Positions 21,919 to 32,206 of a stretch of 64,000 bases of DNA are shown in pieces (position 1 is the stretch's first letter; every line of letters starts with the position of its first letter). A program made the translations under genes and the position numbers. Source of the DNA: Persicaria tinctoria. Its lineage: Eukaryota > Streptophyta > Magnoliopsida > Caryophyllales > Polygonaceae. A model generated the notes under the pieces. That model ran no database searches. It was not told where the DNA came from and saw nothing but the letters and a program-made list of their open reading frames with translations. The stretch is taken from positions 68,572,857 to 68,636,856 of the forward strand of contig JBANSL010000017.1 of the NCBI GenBank assembly GCA_037127255.1, read 5' to 3'.

Positions 21919-23241
21919 CTATGATCTGCTGCAGTCCGTTCTACCGAACCCCACTCTCCTATTGGCCAGATCGTACTCCACCCACATATCCTGCTGGTGG
22001 AAGTTCCCTATTATATTGCCCGCCACCCCGAGCAAATCCGACCGTCCGATCCCCACGCAGTGGACCCCACCCCCGACCTCAGCCAACACCCTCCGATTGT
22101 CTACGACGACCTCCACCCCCTTATCAAACACCAGCGCCATGTCCCCTATCAGCCGTCCGATCGCTGCCGCGTCCCCATCGAAGCACATATCCAACGCCCC
22201 CTCGTACACGTAGCCCTTCTTCATCCTGGGCCCCACCAGTCTCACTACTTCCGCCCGCACCTGATTGTACGCCTCGTCCACCAGGAACGTGAACTCGGTG
22301 CCCGAGTCTATGAACGTCTGGCCCGACCCGCCCGCGTCGGGCCTGAACGCGGAAGCCGGTATGTTTAGCTTTTTAGACCCGATTCGGATGCCCGTGAGCC
22401 CGACCGTGTATGCTAACGGGTCAAAATTAGGCATTCTCTGGAGTTGACTGAAGCTTAGGAGGTCAACGTATTGGAAAGACCGCGAGTTCGGGTTCTCGCC
22501 GAAGTAGAGGGCGCCCGTCGGGTATGGGCCGGGCCGGGTTCGGATGGGCCGGGCCGGGGTGCAGTACGAGAACTTGGAGATTCGGGCTTGCCGGGCGAAG
22601 GACAAGCGGCCGAGATTCATCCCCAAAATGCCCTCGCCCTGGGCCTGGCCGGGGTCGGCGGCGGAGGCGCAGCCGAGGATAAGAGGAGGGGTAGTTTGGG
22701 AATTAGAGAGACTGATTTTCTCTCGGACCAAATTGCCCTCGGCGAAGGTGCCGTCGGCGTAGAAGTAGGAGTAGTGGCAGAGGCGGTTGGGGTCGCAGTC
22801 GGTGGGGAGGGTGAAATCGGGGACCCGCGGCTTGCAGACAGGGTGGTTGCAGGGCAAGACGGAGAACGAAGAGGACAGCGCGGGGTCGAACGACGCCGTT
22901 TTAGGCTTCCTCTGGTTGTGGCACTGGATCCACGACAGCTGGCTCCCGGTGTCGAGCACCATCGATTGCGCCTGCGGCGGGGTCCCTATGGGAAGCGAAA
23001 CGATCAGAGCCATCGAGTATTTGAATCTCGACTTGTAATTGTACGGCCCCGAGGACGGCAGCGGCAATCGACGGCCGGGGGCCGAGAACAGGGAGGAGGA
23101 GAGGGCCGACGGCTGAGATGATCGCCGGACGGCCGTGAGGTTGAAGGAGATCGAAAAGGATGCATCTTTGGCGGCGTTCAAGATGGAAAAGGAGAGGAAG
23201 AAGAATAAGAAGAAAGGAAGAAGGGATTTGGTGGGAGCCAT
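21919..23241 (-). CDS. A1-family (nepenthesin-like) aspartic protease, 440 aa, intronless
   Basis: The ATG is at 23239-23241 and the TAG stop at 21919-21921. The N-terminus is a clear signal peptide (hydrophobic residues 8-23). After a pro-region, the first catalytic motif is VLDTGSQLSW with Asp97; the flap tyrosine is in HYSYFYADGT (Y161); the second motif is FIDSGTEFTF with Asp312. Cysteine-rich N-lobe spacing (C107, C131, C136, C149, C155) is nepenthesin-like. No C-terminal membrane or GPI segment is seen. The sequence closely resembles the Arabidopsis At1g66180/At5g37540 type (ending GRTDCSRS). It should enter the secretory pathway and act as an acid endopeptidase in wall, vacuole or ER; the substrate is unknown. 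The gene is far more GC-rich than its flanks. All catalytic residues are present. Confidence 0.94.
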   Translation of the reverse strand: MAPTKSLLPFFLFFFLSFSILNAAKDASFSISFNLTAVRRSSQPSALSSSLFSAPGRRLPLPSSGPYNYKSRFKYSMALIVSLPIGTPPQAQSMVLDTGSQLSWIQCHNQRKPKTASFDPALSSSFSVLPCNHPVCKPRVPDFTLPTDCDPNRLCHYSYFYADGTFAEGNLVREKISLSNSQTTPPLILGCASAADPGQAQGEGILGMNLGRLSFARQARISKFSYCTPARPIRTRPGPYPTGALYFGENPNSRSFQYVDLLSFSQLQRMPNFDPLAYTVGLTGIRIGSKKLNIPASAFRPDAGGSGQTFIDSGTEFTFLVDEAYNQVRAEVVRLVGPRMKKGYVYEGALDMCFDGDAAAIGRLIGDMALVFDKGVEVVVDNRRVLAEVGGGVHCVGIGRSDLLGVAGNIIGNFHQQDMWVEYDLANRRVGFGRTDCSRS

Positions 23242-23310
23242 CGAAGGGGAGTTCGAGAGAGTGGAAGAAGAAAGTGGGATGGGAGAAATTTAGGGGGAGG
23301 AGGGAGACGT

Positions 23311-23317
23311 ATTTATA
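23311..23317 (-). promoter_or_regulatory. TATA box of the aspartic protease gene
   Basis: The minus strand reads CCGTATAAATACG about 70 bases upstream of the ATG, leaving a leader of roughly 40 bases. Confidence 0.6.
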
Positions 23318-23379
23318 CGGCCTTATAATTCGGGGCAGAGATACGCGTGTCGGAATTTGAAAATTTTGGGGTTTTGTAA

Positions 23380-24345
23380 ATTACACAAAACCACCCTTAA
23401 AAATGGGTATTTTACACGAAAGTATTCATATTTTTAAAATTACAATAAATCACGCCTTCTAAAATATATTTTTACACCTTCTCTATTCATGAATATTTTA
23501 ATAAATATATTTTATAATAAGGTTAATTAATTTGATAAATAAATTCATAATTAAAATCTTTTAAAATATTTTTTACGTTTTATTAATCATTCATTATTGA
23601 TCACATTTTTTAAAGATAATAAAAACTATTATTTTTAATTATTTTATATATTAGTGACAAAATTATATTAAAAAAAATTAAAAACAAAAATGATATGATA
23701 TACAGTACTATATAAAAAAAAATCAAGGGATAAAGAAAAGAAAACAAAAGGAGCACTATTTTATTGGCACTTTTTAGTAATTCACCCAAAATCAATAGAT
23801 GTATATTTAAATGTTGGGGGGAGGAATGGGGAAAAAGACGACACGAGATTGAGCGGCAGAAAAAGGGAAAACGCGTAATCTTAAATAAGAGAGAGAGGGA
23901 GGGAAGTGAAGTGGAGTGGAAGGTGTATACCTTCCAAAGGGAGATGATTCTTTCCTTACAGCTACAAGGTGAGATTGACTCCAACAAACCCTTCCATCGT
24001 TCATGATTTCGACATTATCGACTCATCTTTCGTTAAAAGTGTTGATAAGTTTCGTAGACAGCCTCAAATTCGTAAATTCGGGTACTATCTTATCAATCCA
24101 TTTGTTCACAATTCATACCGACCTGTTCATACTGGATCCATCGACATATATAGAGATATTAAAAGTATTCCTGATTACTAACTTCTGATTATTCGGTGAT
24201 ACTGAATATTTATTCGTTAGAATGAAATTTATACTTTTTACATTTTTTTTGTAAACAAATAATAATCATAAACGAATAATAATTAGAAACAGACGGATAA
24301 TTTCTGCACACGATAAGGCATATACACTGAAATCTCTCTATCTCT
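23380..24345. other. AT-rich intergenic DNA
   Basis: Upstream flank of the protease gene. It contains a G/A-rich patch (23810-23960) with no recognisable coding content. Confidence 0.4.
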
Positions 24346-24354
24346 CTCTATCTA

Positions 24355-24816
24355 TTTTTTTTTTATATATATAAGTGAGGATTTGAATACGGTTAAACCC
24401 TGATGTACCACCATCTAGTGACATCCTTATATATCCAAATACAAAGGTCTCTATCTTAAAGAGGCGACACAGAGTCATCTGGCCGGGAAAGGTGAGCAAC
24501 GCGATCCGCACACTCATTGATCTCCCGAAAGAAACGAGAGATTCCAACAACCTCGATCTGCTAGAGGATGAAGAGGATGTCCGAGATAAGGATATCGATC
24601 TCCCAAGACACGCCCAACAACCATTAAGGGTGTTGATCACCGTCAAATTGTCTCCTTTAATCAGGATACGAGGAAGACCCAACTCCTTCACCTTCAAGAG
24701 TCCAAGGTACGTTAAGAGCGAGAGCTACCTACCGATGTCAGTGCATCTTTCAAACCAAGCTGAGCTCCTCTGGACGCAATAACACCCTCCAAGTGGTCTC
24801 GGATGATGAAATCTGC
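24355..24816 (-). mobile_element. LINE (L1-type) 3' end, decayed
   Basis: The minus strand contains ELGLPRILIKGDNLTVINTL followed by a frame-disrupted continuation, and upstream FIIRDHL. These match the RNase H-like (RVT_3) C-terminal domain also seen at 18403. A T run at the left edge (24355-24364) is the reverse of a poly-A tail. CTCTATCTA at 24346-24354 and 24817-24825 could be the TSD, but it sits in CT-rich low complexity. The coding remnant has frameshifts. Confidence 0.65.
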
Positions 24817-24825
24817 CTCTATCTA

Positions 24826-25627
24826 CACACACAAAACCCTTGTGATGTATCACGTTAACAAATCTAGACATTTAAATTAAGAAGATCAGCAAATGAGATT
24901 AAAAATATTTTCTTATTATTCGATAGTATTGGGTGATGATTCGTTTAAATGAAATTATTTAGTGGTGTTGGATGATTATTTATGACTTAATTCAAAATAT
25001 TGAATTTAATCCAATGTCTACTACTCCCTCCGATCAGAAATAGACGATGTTTGACTTTTCTGCACGTAGTTTTAGGAGTTAAAAACTATATAAAATATTT
25101 TTTCTGCTTTTATTTTTTAAATACAATAAAATATAAAAATAGCAAAGCTTCATAAAGTCACTAACTTTATTTGCTCTATTTTCACATAACCATCCATTAT
25201 TTTTAAAATTACAAAAAAATCACTTGATGTTTGGCCAAGGTCAACATAAAATCTCTTGTTATTTTTTAGATTGCACAAAAGCACTTGTTATTTGCAAAAT
25301 ATGGCTTACAATCACTCATTATGTGCAAAACTTAAAACAAAAAACCACACGTTATTTGCAAAATATTTTCCTTGTTTAAATACTTTTCTTTAAAAAAACT
25401 GGAAAACAAGGATTTTGGACACAAGGCAGAATTTTAATTAAAATTAGGGATGCCTTCAATAAAAATGAAAAGTTTAGGACATCATCCGAAATTACCTTAT
25501 TTTTAAGGGCACCAATAAGAATTTCCCTTAAAGATTTTTAAATCTTAAACTTTGGGACATGGATTTGATTTCTTTAATGTTTTTGCGAACATCTCCTAAG
25601 CCCATAGTGCCTGTTGCCTGTTGGTAT
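24826..25627. other. AT-rich intergenic DNA with a lone MITE-like end
   Basis: TACTCCCTCCGATCAGAAAT at about 25023 is a Stowaway-like terminus without a clear inverted partner nearby, so it is probably a truncated MITE. No gene is seen. Confidence 0.4.
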
Positions 25628-25633
25628 ATACGA

Positions 25634-25843
25634 CGTAGTATATACTCTTCCATTTTATAATTTAAATTGCTTTCACTTTAAATACGATTTTTAAGCTATT
25701 AAAAATCGTATAAAATATTATTTTTTAAATTAAATTTTAAAAGTAATTTCATACTTGACTAATAAATATGAAATTAAAAAATTAATTAAAAAGGTTGATA
25801 TTCATTAAAAAAATATGTAAAAATTGAGAGGGATGGAGTATAT
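25634..25843. mobile_element. Possible MITE with TATACTC termini
   Basis: The left end TATACTCTTCCATTTTATAA loosely pairs with the inverse of AAAATTGAGAGGGATGGAGTATA at the right. The interior contains a small perfect hairpin around TACGATTTTTAAGC...TTAAAAATCGTA. The inverted repeats are weak. Confidence 0.4.
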
Positions 25844-26136
25844 TTCCCTATTTTTGCTTGTAAATTGTAATACGTGACTTCAGTTACAAAGCCCGAAGGA
25901 ATGTTAATATTGTGGATATTTATATGGAGGCCCAAATTAAAGGAGGCAGGGATATTAACTTTTTATGAAGACTAAAAATAATATGAACTATTCGGTCAAT
26001 GATGCAGACTTGACAAGCAGAAAATAAAATTTCAACTTAAAATGTAATTTACCATCAATTTAGGGGGGAAATTGGTACGAAATTGTAAAATTTAAGAGTG
26101 AGAAATATTTTTCATCGTCCATGGCAACAACAAATT

Positions 26137-26275
26137 AAAAAGAGAACCAATCCATTCTAGCAACATTGATGTCAAAACCCAACAAGGTTTCCATCTCAAA
26201 ATCAATTGACAATGAAAGGAGTAGTCTTCAATCTTATAGGTTGTTCAAGCATTCTCTATATTACCGATGTGGGAC
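26137..26275 (-). promoter_or_regulatory. snRNA-type promoter (USE + TATA) with a candidate short Pol III transcript
   Basis: The minus strand has GTCCCACATCG at 26275-26265, a perfect match to the plant snRNA upstream sequence element (RTCCCACATCG). After 26 bases comes TATAAG at 26238-26233. That spacing fits the Pol III-type plant snRNA promoters (U6 class), not the longer Pol II spacing. Starting about 25 bases after the TATA (near 26210), a run of five T at 26141-26137 could terminate a transcript of roughly 75 bases. The putative RNA does not resemble U6. A decayed relative lies at 27640-27732. Transcription is inference. Confidence 0.45.
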
Positions 26276-26289
26276 AATTACATTCCAAC

Positions 26290-27640
26290 TGAACAAAAAT
26301 CTTACCTCAAAGAGGTGTTGAAGATTGCCTTTTCCTCCTAAAAAAACGCCTGCAATTATTGGCCCACCACAACAACAAATCAATTTATGGGTTTGGAAGT
26401 TATTAATGAGTTTGGGCTGAATTATATCAAAGAAAGATGGTCTTACATAGTGCAAATAATGTCAGTCCATATGGGCCCATTTAACAAATTCGTGCATTGA
26501 ATCATTTACCTAAGTAGCCCGTACACAAATGCAATTATTTGAAAGGAATTTTATTTAATTACGAAAATAACTCACTAAAATAAAGAATTATAATTGACCA
26601 CAAATTAAGAATGCGAGTTTGATCAAAATACAAAATTAAACTCGTCCAGTATTCTTTGTCAATTAATTCTTGTGGGACAATCTTAAAGTCGGCTCCAAAA
26701 TAAAAATGGTATGGAGTCAAAACCTCAAATTAAGTTTCATCAAATACAAACTTGATTGTTCGAAAAGAATTACATATGTTTTGATTCTGCTTTGTCATAT
26801 ATATAAAAAATTTGATACAAAGCCAAAACTCATCGGATTCAATCTACTAATTCAAATTTAAATGGTTATTTGAAACGAACTATGGGTGATTTGATCCCTT
26901 TTAAAAGGGTATGCATGACACTTGATACAAAGCCAAAACTCATCGAGTTTAACTCCTAAAAACAAATTAAATTTGTTCAGTTTAGAACCATGTAAAAACT
27001 TGACACCTCGTACGGGCTACGTAGGTAAATCGGAGCTAAATTTATATCGAGTACTGTCGTCAATCTCTAAATGAATTCGAGGCCAAAAATAACCAAATTA
27101 AATACAAGTCTAACTTTATGTGTAAATGTAGTCGTTGGATTGGAAAACCCTTTCGACAAGGTGTGCTTAATTTAATCGGGTGATGAATGTTTAAAAATCA
27201 ATGCACATAATAGTGAGATTTATGTTAGGGATATCCTTCCAAGAAGGTGAGACTTAATACGATCATATGATGTGTGAGAGGAAATATATAATTAAAGATT
27301 AAGACGAATAAATTCAAAACACTATAAACTACGCTTCTCAATTATAAATATGCTTCTCGAATTTACAATGATATTGATCCTCACCACTGTTATAATGATG
27401 TTGACTTTTAGTACCATTATAACGAGCCAATACCATTATAAAGAAACTGACTCTTAACACTAATATAATAGCCCTTTTGCTAGTGGTAAATAGTGATAAA
27501 AATTTATAATAAGTGGTAAAAGCCCCTAAAAAAGGTTATTTTACATTTGAAGATGTTAAATTCCGATGGGCCATGTGACAGGAGGTCACACGTCTAAGGA
27601 CGGACACCAAGTGCTAACAAAACTGAGTACACAAAACCGA
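26290..27640. other. AT-rich intergenic DNA
   Basis: No gene is recognised. A repeated phrase (TTGATACAAAGCCAAAACTCATCG) occurs at about 26812 and 26922, suggesting a local duplication. Confidence 0.4.
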
Positions 27641-27732
27641 TGAAAGTCTTTTCCTAAAACCAATTGATTATAGGAGGAGTAGTCCATCAACTTATAGGTA
27701 AGCCTTGAATTCTTTATATTATCAATGTGGAT
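27640..27732 (-). promoter_or_regulatory. Diverged copy of the USE-TATA repeat
   Basis: The minus strand reads ATCCACATTGA (27732-27722, a decayed USE), then 25 bases later TATAAG (27696-27691), then GACTACTCCT and CAATTGGTTTT as in the copy at 26137-26275. It is probably inactive because the USE core is mutated. Confidence 0.4.
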
Positions 27733-27739
27733 GTATCAT

Positions 27740-28611
27740 TTCACATGTTCCATACACCTCTCAAGTGCAACTACCTGACCACGTAATATTTATCAGTTGC
27801 ACTTGATGACGTAATGCCTTAAGGCCAGCCAGTTCATTAGACCAGGAATCGCACCACTTTGATACTATGAGAAAATTAGTTGTTTGTGAAGCAAGAAACG
27901 GAAAACCAGATGGAGCGGGAGGTTGAAGGAGAAATAAAATAGGGAAAATGGATGAAATAGGAAAATATTTCCGCTATATACACCCCAAATCCTGAACGTC
28001 AATTCCGACGTGCAGGGTTAAAGGGGGTTAATTAATTTTTTAAAAGTGCTAATTAATTAGGAAGACTTGCACGTTAATTCCGACGTGCATTTTATAGGGT
28101 TGATTTACTGTATATCTAAAAACACCCATTGGAAAAATGTATATTACGTATATATTGATCAACTTGGACTACCGAGTTACATTCTATACTAATCCAACAA
28201 AGTGGGCCTAACACATACAAAACACAATCAGGCCCATTACCTTTTATCCGTTCAAGAATCTCATTTTACCTCTACTAGTCTACTTCCCTTTCTCGTAATA
28301 ATCCAAGTTATTTTAATTTTTGAAATGCTTTTTAAGGAGGCAAAACTTTATTTTTTAAAGCTTTATTATTTTATTAATTTGATTCTTATTATTATGAAAT
28401 TACATTAAAATTTTGATATTTTTATAAAGTTTTTAGCTTATTATAAAACATAAAATAACGACATAAATTATGAGATAAAAGGAGTAATTTGAACATCAAC
28501 ACGAAATTTTAACTTCCCTTAATCTCTCTGTTCGGCAAAACATGTCGCTTACTATTACACAGACGTTTTCAGAATGATAAAAGTTATAAAATATCTATTT
28601 TTTTGTAATTT
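27740..28611. other. Intergenic DNA
   Basis: No gene is recognised. GTTAATTCCGACGTGCA occurs near 28071, and a close variant (GTCAATTCCGACGTGCA) near 27997, as a short direct repeat. Confidence 0.4.
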
Positions 28612-28626
28612 TTATTTTCGTAGTTA
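28612..28626. repeat. Left 15-bp TSD of the LINE derivative
   Basis: TTATTTTCGTAGTTA; partner at 30162-30176. Confidence 0.85.
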
Positions 28627-30161
28627 TTTTTTTTTTTAATTAGGTAAAAATTCGAGGCCAGACATACCCGTACCTCGAAGGCCAACAAGTCGGCAGATGG
28701 ATAACCGTAAAATAAAAAAAAAAGAAACAAGATGGTGCAACATACTGGCAAAGGCGCTCTACAAAGAGAAACTAAACACAACAGAACCGAACAAGACGAG
28801 AACGTAGACGAAGGACAAAGCCAAGCACTACATTGAAGCAGCACCGTAGGCCAGCGGCACATCAGGAGTCACCTGTGGGCAGTGAAGACGAACCTCCAAG
28901 GAACCATTCTTCCGGAAAAGGAGATGCCTCGATACACACTACCACGACTCCAACCTATCCTGACTCCGACTGCCAGAACCCATCAAACGGAAATGAAAGT
29001 CCAGTCACGCTACACGAAGAACCACACGATGCCTAGACCGAAACGCACTAGAAACGCTCGCGGGAAATACACAAGCCCCACAAGGAATTATTTATATATG
29101 GTTATTTATTTTGTTAATTTATTCTATAATCCAATGGAACCTATTTGTCGTCAATTCATATAAAGAGAATATATATGAATAGAAAAATAAAACGATTATT
29201 TATTTGATAATTAATTTAGTTTTGGGCTTCATTTCGGGCCATCCCGGACCCAAGACAAAACCTTGGGCCCGAAGCACAACCCAGACCCGAAATGAAGAAA
29301 TGTCCAACCCAGTCAGAACGGAGGAGGAGAAGGCACGGGCGGAGTATCCCCTCCCACGACCAACAGTATCACAGCAAACAGGACTGGGAAAGGGAAATTG
29401 GGTGTGAAAGGAGGCAAACGCCAAGCAAGACGACGACAACGGCGACCCCAACGAGACCCATCGTTGGAACCAATGAGGAGGTGAACAATCGAAATCCCAA
29501 GCCATCCTAACCCAAACAACCAGTGACCAAGGCGAGATCCACCGGAGGAGCAAAACGGCAATACGAGGGACTCCAAATTTTAGGCCAGAGAAACCAAAAG
29601 GTCATGGAGGAAGCGAGATTTAGGGAAAAACCAAACATCAGAAAAAGCTCCAATTGATTTTGGCATTGAAAGGACCCGACTAGGGGAAATCGGAGAGGTT
29701 TTCAAGAACTCGTACAGCAGCACACCATGGCGGTCGGAGCTGAAGCAAGGCGAGATGGAGGAGGCTGAGCGACAGATTGAGGAACACCGGTCGAGCCGAA
29801 GGTGTCGGGGAGGAGTAATCCAAAAAGGAGGTACCAACACCGAGTCGGAATATACAAGCCAAGCGGAGGAGGGGTCTGTGGAAGGGAATCCCACGGAGGA
29901 GTAACTAATTGCTTTCCGAGTACGCTCCGAGGAAAGGAATTATGGCTTTCCGAAGAGAGATTTGGGCTCTCCGAAGAGAAATTTAAGCTCTCCAAAGAGA
30001 GAGTTTTGATCAAAGGAAAGCCATGGTAGTGGACGCTCAGCGACGCTCACTAAAGGGTGCGACGTTGTGGTGGTCGGCAAGGTCCGTTGGCGATGGGGCA
30101 AACCTTTCCGAAGGAAGGATTTTTTTCCTCTAAAAAAGAGAGTTTTTCCGGACTCTTTTCA
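28627..30161 (-). mobile_element. Coding-free LINE derivative (1535 bp) with poly-A tail
   Basis: A perfect 15-base TSD, TTATTTTCGTAGTTA, is at 28612-28626 and 30162-30176. The insert begins on the left with a T run (minus-strand poly-A) and GGTAAAAATTCGAGGCCAG, matching the short LINE tail at 16664. Read on the minus strand, it starts with a T/C-rich leader carrying repeated CTCTTCGGAGAGC motifs, then G/C-rich sequence, an AT-rich segment (29090-29225), then the 3' UTR-like end. No reverse transcriptase, endonuclease or RNase H coding is visible. It is apparently complete at both ends but internally deleted, and it would need enzymes from another LINE. Confidence 0.75.
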
Positions 30162-30176
30162 TTATTTTCGTAGTTA
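30162..30176. repeat. Right 15-bp TSD of the LINE derivative
   Basis: TTATTTTCGTAGTTA; partner at 28612-28626. Confidence 0.85.
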
Positions 30177-30280
30177 CTATTAATAAATACAAAATTGTTA
30201 ATTTTTTTATAAAAAAATAAATATTTATTATAGTTTTTAGAATTTTTTTCAAAATTTTCAAAAAAAATATTTATTTACTT

Positions 30281-31447
30281 AAATATTCACAACTAAAAAA
30301 TAATTACAAAATATTCATTCTTGTCAGTCTTTTCAAATTATCAATTTGAACCGGTTTTCAAAGAAAAATAACTTTTTACAATAAAAACGCGGTTTAAAAC
30401 CGTGTTTTAGTACTAATTTTACATAAAATGCGGTTTTAACCCGCGTTTATTTAATAAAAAAATGAAGGTAAAACACGGTTCGAAACCGCGTTTTACAAGT
30501 TCAGAAAAAGCCGATCAATAGAGGAGCAGGGCTGCAGCAGGAGTAGGCGAGCAAGCACCAGCGGCGCCGAAGCCCCTTCTTTTGCGCCACTAGGAGAGGG
30601 AGAGGGAGGTTCGCTGGAAGCAGAGCATGGGCCGGGGCAGGAGGAAAGAGGAGAAGCCCTCGTCAACGGCGAAACCGTCCCTTGCCCGCTCCACTAGCTC
30701 GCCGGAAACCCATCGTTGTCCAATCGAGTTTGATCGTCGCCGCTGCAATGCCTCCCGAAGACCATCACCGTCCAATCGAGTCTGATATTGGTCTGATTCC
30801 GATCGGGGAGAAGTGAACCTCCGCGAATTGGAGTCCAATTGAAGAAGTCCCATCGCCGGTGGTGCGAAGGTGCTGGCGATGGCGTTGGCGGAGGTGCTGG
30901 CGATGGCGGACTCCGGGCTCTCCTCTTTCCTCCGGCCCGGGCTACGCTCGCAGCGAACCCTCCCTCTCCCTATCTAAGGCCGCTTCCAACAGTAGGGGAG
31001 GCGGAGAACAGAGGCGAAAGAGGGAGACAGGCAGACAGCGCCTTGAGGGGAGGCGGAGAACAGAGGGGAGGCACGGTCGGGGTCAGAGGCCGACGACCGG
31101 TACGTGGCGCACTTGAAGGGCTCCGGCGCTTGTTGGGGCTTGCCGCCTTCCCTTCCACCATCTCTGTTCATTTTCTCCGTCGGCGCCTTTTCTTGTAACT
31201 ATGCACACGTAAAATGCGGGTTAGAACCGCGTTTTACTTTTTTTTTTTTTTGGGGGGGGGGGGGGGTTTAAAACTGCATTTTATGCAAAATTAGTACTAA
31301 AACGCGTTTTTATTGTAAAATGTTATTTTTCTCTGGCAACCGGTTCAAGTTGATAATTTTAATGAGAAACGCGGTTTTAGACCGCAATTTTCTAAAAAGA
31401 TTGACAAAAATAAATATTTTTGTAAATATTTTGAAGTTGTGAATATC
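30281..31447. mobile_element. Long-inverted-repeat element with GC-rich core (MULE/Pack-MULE-like)
   Basis: The left arm (30281-about 30500) and right arm (about 31200-31447) are inverted copies over more than 200 bases. The outer ends are ATATTCACAACT on both sides. Shared inner blocks are TTGAACCGGTT, AAAAATAAC.TTTTACAATA, AAACGCG and TTAGTACTAATTTT.CATAAA. Each arm holds several self-complementary motifs of the form AAAACGCGGTTTNAAACCGC. The core (30500-31200) is strikingly GC-rich compared with its surroundings. It includes internal repeats (GAGGCGGAGAACAGAGG twice; GTCCAATCGAGT twice) but no recognisable protein. Long inverted arms and a GC-rich cargo fit a Mutator-like or foldback element. 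No 9-bp TSD was found. Confidence 0.6.
31238..31266. repeat. Homopolymer tract T14 G15
   Basis: Fourteen T followed directly by fifteen G inside the right arm of the inverted-repeat element. It interrupts the match to the left arm, so it arose after the arms. The length is prone to sequencing error. Confidence 0.85.
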
Positions 31448-31571
31448 TATCTATCTATATATATAAAACATAAAAAGTTGTGTTCACCTCCAATTTAATG
31501 CACATTTATTTAATGATTCATCTTTTATAGTTATTTTTTTTATATTCCATGAAATATAAAAAATACTTACA

Positions 31572-31626
31572 TAGCTCAATGGTTAGGAGAATTGTTTGGT
31601 ATACATGAGGTCTTGAGTTCAAATCC
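31572..31626 (+). other. tRNA-like Pol III box A/box B segment (SINE-like)
   Basis: TAGCTCAATGG (31572-31582) fits box A (TRGYNNANNGG). GTTCAAATCC (31617-31626) fits box B (GWTCRANNC). I could not fold a convincing cloverleaf, so this looks like a degenerate tRNA-derived SINE head, not a functional tRNA. Confidence 0.45.
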
Positions 31627-31629
31627 CGT

Positions 31630-32201
31630 TAGGTACATTCTAAACACATTTTACAAATTTTTTATTTCCTCTTAAATTTTCATGTATTTGTTATGTGTAA
31701 TTTTTTAAAATTGAATATAATAATAAATTTTCATGTTATTTGTAATTTTTAAAAATGGAATATAATCTATTAAATTATCAATTTTGATTCTTTACGCATA
31801 ATATTTTGGTTTCAATCACATTCGCTACTCTTTGTCAATATTTTACAATTTTATTTTAACTTAAATTATCATTTTTTAGGTTTAATTATTTTAAATAATT
31901 AATTGACATTATTCCTACATAAGAATTTGAAACTCCTAATTGAATATGATAACACGAAACACTATGAAGGGATCACAAGCAAAACAGAACAAGAGCAGGC
32001 CGAAGCTTTGTGAAACAATGATCACTGGACAGATAAAAATTTTAACACAGGTAATATCTCTCAAATTTTGATTCAACTTATTTATGCTTACGTCTAAACC
32101 TCTAAATGTGTCAATTGCATTTCAATTAATACATGATTCGGTTAAAGGTTTGGCTCAGATACAATGGCTATTGTCTGGATTTGGCTCCGTATCGTGCTTG
32201 G
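31630..32201. other. AT-rich DNA left of the Athila-like element
   Basis: No gene is recognised. It continues across the insertion at 38503. Confidence 0.4.
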
Positions 32202-32206
32202 CCCCG

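Noticed and set aside
21921..23121. Plus-strand frames up to 216 codons
   Set aside because: Antisense shadows of the GC-rich aspartic protease gene; no domain is visible.
31561..31640. Functional tRNA gene
   Set aside because: Box A and B fit, but acceptor, anticodon and T stems do not pair; kept only as a SINE-like segment.
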